Source of the DNA: Symbiodinium natans
Taxonomy: Eukaryota; Sar; Dinophyceae; Suessiales; Symbiodiniaceae
NCBI GenBank assembly: GCA_905221605.1
Contig: CAJNDS010002816.1
Span: forward strand, 1-64,000
DNA: 64,000 bases
Direction of reading: 5' to 3'
The notes beneath the pieces are model-generated. The model had not been told where the DNA came from. It ran no database searches and saw only the letters and a list, made by a program, of their open reading frames with translations. The position numbers and the translations under genes were made by a program. Shown here piece after piece: positions 57,619 to 64,000 of the stretch. Numbering within the stretch: position 1 is the first letter of the stretch; the number at the start of each line of letters is the position of its first letter.

Positions 57619-58551
57619 AGGGGTTTTGGGATGTTTATGGCGAGTCGGGAAAGTGTTCCGGAGAAACCCCAAAGCCCCGAGTCCGAAAACGAAACCCAAG
57701 CCCACCCCCCTCTCTCCTTTTTTACTAGTGTGCTGACACGATGGGGTTCTTGCATTCAGGGTTTAAGGCTTTAAGGTTTAGGTTGAGGCAGCGTGCGCGA
57801 CGCGCCCCCGGCTTCCCAACACTTCCGCTTGGCGAACATGTTGGCTCGAAGTCTCCCGTCCAGAGCATCCTCTGGGGGTCGCTGGGAGCGACCCCCGCAC
57901 CTCCAAATTTGGGGTTGCGATCGTGCTTTCGCCGCCGCAGTTCCGTACGCGTGCTCGCCGCAATCGCTCTCTTGCATGGAGCATCCGCGTGGAGTGTCCT
58001 CGATTTGACTATATTGGACTCGTGCCCTCGCGTGAAGAGTCTTCGCATTTTGGAAGTCGCGCGCTCGCACTCGTGTGGAGCTTCCTCTTTTGGGGTGTTG
58101 AAGTGCTCTTGGAATTGAGAATTGTACAATTGTTCCAATGCTCTTCAGGGTCGAGCCGGTTCGGGCTAAGCCCAGTTTATTTCTGGTGGTGCTAGTAGTA
58201 GAAGGAGTCGTCGTCTGTTGCAGTGCCACTCTTGGAGCGGTTATGAGTCACGAGAATGCTCCATCGCACTTAGGTTTCCCGACTAAGATTCCATGCTTTT
58301 TTTCCATGGGTCTCAGGCCCATTCTTTACTTGTGAGGCGGTATGGTCTTCCTGAAGGAAGGCGTCACAAGCTACGAGACCTTGTGGCTCCACCGTCGAGG
58401 AGTTAGGGGAAGTTTGAGTTGCAAGAATGTTGCAAGGGTTGTAGCGCATAGTCACCAGTTGTGACGAAGGAACCAGAGGAGTAGACGCCATATCCCCAGT
58501 ACCGACACTTCCCTGCATGGCTCACTCGCACAATAGGAGACAGAGAGACTC
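57619..58551. other. Intron-like, no supported gene
   Basis: TTTAAGG and TTTAGG motifs near 57762-57781. Several short frames on both strands without domains. Confidence 0.4.
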
Positions 58552-58725
58552 TTTTTACTAGCAGCAGCACCTGAAGTCTGCGGTATTGTTGGTGATTTGT
58601 GCAATGATTCGGCTACGGCACTGCTACAAGATACAATTGTCAAAGCATGCTCAAGGCTAAAGTGTCCTGGCCTAAACGAAACCACTGAAGACATGTACGG
58701 GAATGACTTTCATCACCCTAAACCC
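58552..58725 (+). CDS. Candidate short exon
   Basis: Reads DLCNDSATALLQDTIVKACS then RLKCPGLNETTEDMYGNDF between intron-like flanks; CCCTAAACCC follows at about 58718. Weak support. Confidence 0.25.
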
Positions 58726-59132
58726 AGGCCCGACACCTTAAACCCGCGTGTCGTATCAAAGCAAGGAGAAGATGATTATTGGTATCTTCAGCGACCGGGG
58801 CCAGGCGAGGGTATAAAGTTAAAGGTTTCGGGCTTATATACAATACGCAACACTGCAGCAGTGCACCAATACGAGTACTAAGAATAATCATACCAATGAC
58901 TACAGGTTTTAGATCAGATTGCGTCCGAATCAAGGCAGCACCAGAGCCCTTCTCCCATTACGAGTGTCACCCCAACAGCCCTGTGTCTGCTTAGCTTCGG
59001 TTTAGGGTTTAGCTTCCTGCAGTTCTTGCCAGGCGACTACCAAAACGCCTCTGCGACCTACATGGCTTTCGGAGGACCGTTTGTGCATTTGACTCGGTAG
59101 AGCTTGTGCTGTCCTAGCCTCGGAGTCTCTCT

Positions 59133-59173
<41 letters not shown>

Positions 59174-59346
59174 TTTGACCTTCGGAGGAGAGGTGGCGTG
59201 CAGCATCTTTGCTTATGGATTCCCGCCTTGCACAGCATAAGGTTTAGGGTTTAGATGGGTTTAGGGTCTTATTGGGTGGGGGGTGGGGGGGTCCCCGAAG
59301 AAGAGGAACTGTGCATTATATATAATATGCTGAGGAGCCTCCCCAA
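58726..59346. repeat. CT microsatellite and TTTAGGG motifs
   Basis: A CT run occupies about 59128-59172. GGTTTAGGGTTTAG occurs near 59000 and 59240-59268, and a G-rich GGGGGGTGGGGGGG near 59278. Confidence 0.8.
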
Positions 59347-60271
59347 ATGTCTTGGGCACCTAGCCCTGTGGTCTCAAACCAACACAGACCAGAGACCAGC
59401 CCAGGTGACCTGATCGAGACTGTCTTCTTGTATGGCAGGTATTCTTGGTATGCGAGAATGTCGTCGTCGACCAGCGGGGTTGGGGCATATTTCGAGGTGG
59501 AGACGCTACATTGTGACTCCCCGAACCTCACTTTCACGGACAACAGGGTTACAGCTGTAGAGGAAGGGGTGCAGACCCTCGTGGTGGATGACCCATCTAC
59601 AGAGACGATCAACGACTACTGGCTGCATCCTTGCCAATGCGCTCCACCTCGGTGGGGGCAAAACTTGCCGGTCACAAGCGATTCCTATTCGGCAATCCCG
59701 GCCGGCAGCAACAATGTGTTCAGGCCGCCGCCCTTCGAAGTTGTCACAGGTGAGCTTTCCTGCGAACTTGATTCTCTCTTAGATGTGATTTATGAGACCG
59801 AGTTGCAGGCCGTGGACCAAGAGGAATGTCAAAGCCAGTGTTCACAAAGTGAGTCGTGCAGGTACTTTCTGACGGGGGAGATTCTGAATGCCAAGCAGTG
59901 CCGGCTCTTCAGCTCTTGCAGCAATCTCTGGCGCGAGATTGGCTTGTCAGGCACCCTTTACTCCTTCCCTAAGACCGAAAGAGTCTGTGCCATCGCAGAT
60001 CCGGTGCTTTGCTGGCATACCACGAAGCGTCGCCAGAGGCTGCGCACTTACTACAACGCTGCCTCGACGCAGTCCTTGCTTGAACCTTGCTTGGATCAGC
60101 ATCTCTTCGAACAGTGCGATGACTTCCTCTACATTGGCGGCCTAGGAGTGGAAGAGTGTTCACCGTGCAAGTACATGGACTCATCGCAGGATGGGGTTGA
60201 CAACATACTCAGCAAGTCTCTCATGCCGAATCGCTTTGACCATGGTACGACGCTGAAGGTCAGCTGTTGGG
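59347..60271 (+). CDS. Candidate exon of a PAN/Apple-domain surface protein
   Basis: Open from ATG 59347 to TAG 60330, with a donor-like G|GTGAGAGG at 60271-60272. It includes VETLHCDSPNLTFTDNRVTA, a DPSTETINDYWLHPCQCA segment and a clear PAN-like pattern, ECQSQCSQSESCRYFL ... CRLFSSCSNL (about residues 165-200). Further Cys pairs (CLDQHLFEQCDDF, VEECSPCKY) follow. Likely an extracellular ligand-binding domain, one of several exons of one gene on the plus strand. A splice acceptor inside the first 60 bp is possible, so the start is not fixed. Confidence 0.55.
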
Positions 60272-60552
60272 GTGAGAGGTGCAGGAGTTTCCGAAATGAT
60301 CATCGACCGAAAGCCCTAAGTCAAAAGTAGTACGCGAATGACAGAAGCTCCCTCAGGTATACCGCTTTTGCCAACGAGATCGCTACCTCTGGCTTCCCAC
60401 TTACCTGTGCCGCTGGGACTTGTTGAGCACAGGAAGAAAGTGTTGTAAAGTAATCAACTGTCGGAGTTGAATATTACATTATATTATGAGCTAGGGCTCT
60501 GTTTATTGTCCCTAAACCCCAAAGCCCTAAACCCTAATCATCGGATCAAAAG
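60272..60552. other. Intron-like, with CCCTAAACCC motifs
   Basis: Contains the complement form CCCTAAACCCCAAAGCCC near 60511. A possible short exon (YTAFANEIATSGFPLTCAAG, about 60358-60425) could not be placed with good splice sites. Confidence 0.35.
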
Positions 60553-60624
60553 GCCACCGGAAGCTGGCTTGGCGCGAGCGGCTCGAAAGGCCTTGCCAAC
60601 TTCCAGTGCATCGCCTACATCCAG
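60553..60624 (+). CDS. Candidate 72-bp exon with AG|G acceptor and GTGAGA donor
   Basis: Reads TGSWLGASGSKGLANFQCIA plus YIQ between AAAAG|G and CAG|GTGAGA. The best-bounded small exon in this half of the window. Confidence 0.5.
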
Positions 60625-60991
60625 GTGAGAGACTGTGTGTTTTCGTAACTTGTTTTCTTGTTTAATGCGGTTGTTGTTTATTCTCATTGTTGCTATTGTC
60701 ATTGATAAAGACTTGTTCTTGGGATGATCCCCCTTATAGTAGCAGTCCCCGTGTTAGTCTCAAGTCCTTGCAAGGATCCTAAGCAGCAACTGTGAAACCC
60801 TACTGGTAACCAGCCAAAAGATAGTTACTACAAGAGGAACAGCTCAAACTAGGGTGTAGATGGGGGTTTTGGAGAGTCAGCCCCTTTTGGAGTTGTATAA
60901 TAGGGATCCTGTTATTCTTTCATTATGTGTTTTGGTTGCTGTGAATGGGCTGTGAAGAATGCTAAGCTACCCCGCGTGCATTTTCGGAGGT

Positions 60992-61178
60992 GGTGAACAG
61001 CTACTATAAAGACTTGGACGTGCGAAACTGGCAGGAGCTTTGTTGCCAGGCTAAAGAACCTTGTGGAAGCAACCTGGCTTGCGCTGCCAGGAGCTGTTCT
61101 TCTACCGGTGGTTTGCGACCTCAATTTCTCTTCTACAACAACGCGGCTCTGACACGAGTCTCGGCGATTTTTTTGTGA
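60992..61178 (+). CDS. Candidate exon, Cys-rich
   Basis: Open frame VVNSYYKDLDVRNWQELCCQ, AKEPCGSNLACAARSCSS, ending at TGA 61178. Cys spacing like the other surface-protein exons. Confidence 0.35.
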
Positions 61179-61516
61179 TGCCAGACGATGAAGGAGCGCC
61201 AGTGGAGTGGCTCGGCATTGCTGGAGCTACCTTCCAACACGCCACACCTTCACTAATGTTGCCACATCTTTCTCGCGCAGGCGGAGATTCCGGACTAGAA
61301 CGGGTCAGTGCTTGAGCACCGCAGGCGTGGCCCGTGTGCATGAGGGTTCTGGGACAATGCCACTAATCATAGCAGCAGTACTGCAGGTAGTGAAAGACAA
61401 AACCATTAAAATAGCAATAGAGTAGTAGGAATAGTAGTCGTCGTCGTCGTCGTCGCAGTAGTAGGCGTCGTATATATAAATAAAGAAAACTTAATACTCG
61501 TATCATATCCAGCTGG
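61179..61516. repeat. GTC microsatellite in non-coding sequence
   Basis: About six GTC units around 61437-61457 with GTAGTAG flanks. No supported gene. Confidence 0.6.
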
Positions 61517-61747
61517 TTGCTCGGAAAGTTGGAAGCATCTGCGCCTGTTGGCTTGTTTGATTTGCCCACCCTGCCAGGTGGGAACTTAGGCGAAGAATCG
61601 TGCACCAGCTCTGCTGAGCAGCTGATGGATGGCACCGTCGTGGCTTCCCAATATTTTCAGACTCTGGGATCGAGATGGTCGCAATGGCAATGGTATCACA
61701 AAATGAATGGCATACCCTCAAACTCCCGATCGCATGTGTCAGCCTAG
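61517..61747 (+). CDS. Candidate exon
   Basis: An open frame reads KLEASAPVGLFDLPTLPGGN and SAEQLMDGTVVASQYFQTLG, ending at a TAG. Weak support, no domain. Confidence 0.25.
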   Translation: MLGKLEASAPVGLFDLPTLPGGNLGEESCTSSAEQLMDGTVVASQYFQTLGSRWSQWQWYHKMNGIPSNSRSHVSA

Positions 61748-63092
61748 GAAATACAAGCGTGACAATGACAAGGAGGCCAAGCGGGGCACATCAGGAGATC
61801 TTTTTGCAATAAGGCTCTATTTCTTGGGGTCCTGATTTTGAGACAACGCCTCATGGAGGCCTGGAGTATAGATTCTCCAGGCAGTCCGAGTCTTAAAAAA
61901 AAAGGCGCCCAATAAAGTGTGCCATATTCTGCAACGCAGAAATTAGTCTTCAGAATAACATAGTGAATCCAGCTTCCAGCGACACATCGACAAGTACGTC
62001 GGTATGATATCGGCACCATCTCTAATGAAAACCTCTAGACCTCAGCTCATGGAGAAGTAGCTGACGGTCAACATGGGCACCTGGCGTAAGCGGCCTAGTG
62101 TAGAACCGCGCCACCAGCTGCTCTCCCAGAGCTGGCGATACGCGTAGGAGTTCGAGTCGGTGCTCGGTAACGTAGATGGAAAAACGAAGGCCAAACTCAG
62201 GAAACGGGGCAATACAGGAAATTTGCGCCATTCAGACAATGGCTTTCAGAAAACGGGGCCACAGGGTTCAGGGATGGGATATTCCTGCATGGAAAGCATT
62301 CGCAGTCACAACAGATCGGCTGTGATCCTGGTGTGGGGGGATCAACTGCAACACGGATCCGCCTCTGTGCTCAAAGATCATGTGAGGTGTGCTCCTTAGT
62401 TTGTGCAGGCAGTGCCTGCTCCTCCCGCCATGGTGGGTCGTTTTGGCTTGTGAGCTGCTTACTCCTGCCGCCTCTTGGAAGGGAAACGGAAAACAGTTTC
62501 AAAGTCAACTCACTTGCAAGACATCGAACATGTTGATAGTAGGCCAGATGCTCCACGATGCTCCTTTGCGCATGATGAGAACCCTGCGGTTATTCAATTT
62601 AGGAGCTCGGCAGTGGGTTTAACACACCAGACACGAAGATGTTGCGTGACAGTTTGAAGCCACTTCGACATGTAACGTGTCTCAGTGCGGATTCGTGTTT
62701 TACTTGGCCCAAGTTAAACTCAAGCGAGTGAAAAGGGAAACGCCCGGGGTTTTAGGTGTGGGTTTAGGGAGCTCGAGGTTGGACCTCGGCTTCTTTTTCC
62801 AGGTCACGCCGACTCTGCACTTGGGGGTCAACCTCGAAATTTGACCAGGTTAAGCAGGGAACAGAAACTGAGAAGTACAGTCTCGCTGACTGTGCACGCC
62901 GTGGAGTGCTGGGACAGTGGGTTAACCCTAATCCCCTCCTGGTTGTCGTGCTCGTTTCTGTTTAGCCCCATACCCTGCAGTTCTTTCAGGGCACCTGTGG
63001 GCCCTCCCGTCATGGGTTTGAGTGAGCCCCTCCCCACTTGGTTCGGTTGTTTGGAGTTCTTGGGAGTCTGAGACAGATAGGCCTGTCGGACG
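61748..63092. other. No supported gene; TTTAGGG motif
   Basis: GGGTTTAGGGAGC lies near 62760. Short frames without domains. May include the LTR or leader of the retroelement whose gag-like ORF starts at 63093, but no repeat partner is in the window. Confidence 0.35.
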
Positions 63093-64000
63093 ATGGACGA
63101 CGAGGATGAATCATATAAAACCCCGAGGGCCCAACGTCATGTGTTTGCATTGCCTGACCACTATAGTCCTTTGACAGACACAGCAAGCCCTGAGCAACAA
63201 GCTACCGCAGTTGCACTACAGACAGCAGCAGCGGGCCATAACCGACAGGTTATGAGCCCAAGAGGCTCCGCTCCAGCATTAAAACCTAGCATTCAGCAGC
63301 GCAACACCTTCAACGCCTTTTGGAGGGATGCAAGCAACGAAGATCGAGCTACCAGCACAGCTTGTGGACATGGTAACGGCCACTTCTCCTGATGCAGCTG
63401 TCCTTGATGATGTGAAGGCAGCGATCATTGAGTTGGATAGTAGACTTCATCGTAGAACCAACTTGCTGGGCGAGGCAACATCTTCTTTGCATGAGGGTTA
63501 CAATGAGATGCTAGAAGCAGTTCATCGAGTTCAGCAAGGACTTGATGCGCATCAGAATGTTTTGACTCAGCTGATTACCCAAAGTAATGCTCTACGGGAT
63601 CAAGTTGAGGAAACCCGGGAGCACATCTCTGAATCGAAGCATGATGTTACCGAGGCGCGCGTGGGTCCCCTGCAGTGGAAGGCCCAAGTCCAAGCTCATA
63701 TCGTGCAGATCTAGGGTATCCTCGAGAAGGGCCTGGGCAAGGCACAGTCAGAGCATGCTGCAATAACATCACGGTTGGACAGGCTAGAGGAGGCTAGTGC
63801 TTCTCGTGATGTGGAGGTTCCAGCCGAGTGGGCTAGACTCCTGGAGCAGTTTGCAAATGCCAGGAATGTTGGTGATGATTCAGTCGGATTGACAGCTACT
63901 GTAGCGCATCAGAACCACAGATTGGATGTTCTTTCCAAAGATGTTGTGGGGCTGAGGAGTTCAGTGACGTTGGTTCAAGGTCAATATACGTTGTTGCGTG
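63093..64000 (+). pseudogene. Gag-like coiled-coil ORF, truncated by window edge
   Basis: ATG at 63093 starts MDDEDESYKTPRAQRHVF with a Gln/Ala-rich stretch. Near 63325 the coding signal changes phase to QATKIELPAQLVDMVTATSP and continues as a long charged coiled coil (NEMLEAVHRVQQGLDAHQNV ...). A TAG at 63712-63714 interrupts this frame, which then stays open with the same coiled-coil character to the last base. Length, coiled coil and position fit the gag of an LTR retroelement extending to the right. Neither a nucleocapsid knuckle nor pol is in the window, so this label is tentative. Confidence 0.5.

Noticed and set aside
57725-58229. Overlapping open frames on both strands near 58 kb
   Set aside because: GC-rich sequence with no stops by composition; no motif and no splice context supports any of them.
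59002-59238. Minus-strand frame with Arg/Glu dipeptide run
   Set aside because: Product of the CT microsatellite.

Overview
The window looks like nuclear DNA of a dinoflagellate, most likely a Symbiodiniaceae-like alga. The reasons are a near-match to the dinoflagellate spliced leader, TTTAGGG-type motifs scattered through intron-like sequence in the right half, AG|G splice acceptors, several retroelement types, and a retrotransposon-borne cytosine-5 DNA methyltransferase of the kind reported from dinoflagellates. No rRNA or tRNA gene and no CRISPR array was seen.

Region 1 (about 1-30.5 kb, all coding on the minus strand) reads as one giant, intron-poor, polycistronic retroelement. In transcription order it holds: a relict spliced leader (30497-30476); a 0.7 kb leader packed with palindromes; ORF1 (29780-26811, unknown); one in-frame TAG; a C5 DNA methyltransferase ORF (to 23481); an ATGA overlap into an APE-type endonuclease ORF; a one-base frameshift into reverse transcriptase / zinc finger / RNase H / polymerase-like sequence (to 16982); a block of unknown ORFs including a tandemly duplicated pair of about 450-residue proteins (16.9-11.1 kb); and a protein of about 3,000 residues with a GxSxG hydrolase-like motif and a Upf1-like SF1 helicase (11030-1778). 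The left end (1-1777) is made of diverged direct repeats. Short palindromes of varied sequence but with a constant GG centre on the plus strand recur all through this region and were not noticed elsewhere. This block is the best candidate for an undescribed system.

Region 2 (30.5-35.7 kb, plus strand) holds a DIRS-like reverse-transcribing element (methyltransferase-like domain, repeat-bearing linker, RT with FDD, RNase H), a frameshifted phospholipase-D-like gene, and long ACTAGT and TAG microsatellites.

Region 3 (35.7-50.5 kb) contains a palindromic tandem repeat and then a plus-strand gene split by a Copia-type LTR retrotransposon. The retrotransposon has 148-bp LTRs, a 5-bp target duplication (AAGCA) and a primer-binding site touching the 5' LTR. 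Removing the element and one target copy leaves the host reading frame intact across the junction. Downstream the host gene carries zinc-ribbon motifs and a Tpt1/KptA-like domain, broken by several frame changes.

Region 4 (50.5-64 kb) is low-density, intron-like sequence with TTTAGGG-type motifs. It carries candidate exons of plus-strand, cysteine-rich surface proteins (PAN/Apple-like, and beta-sandwich-like repeats by inference) and ends in a coiled-coil, gag-like ORF with an in-frame TAG that runs off the window.

Most long coding regions here change frame at least once. That may be real decay, frameshifting, or residual indel errors in a long-read assembly, and the sequence alone cannot separate these.
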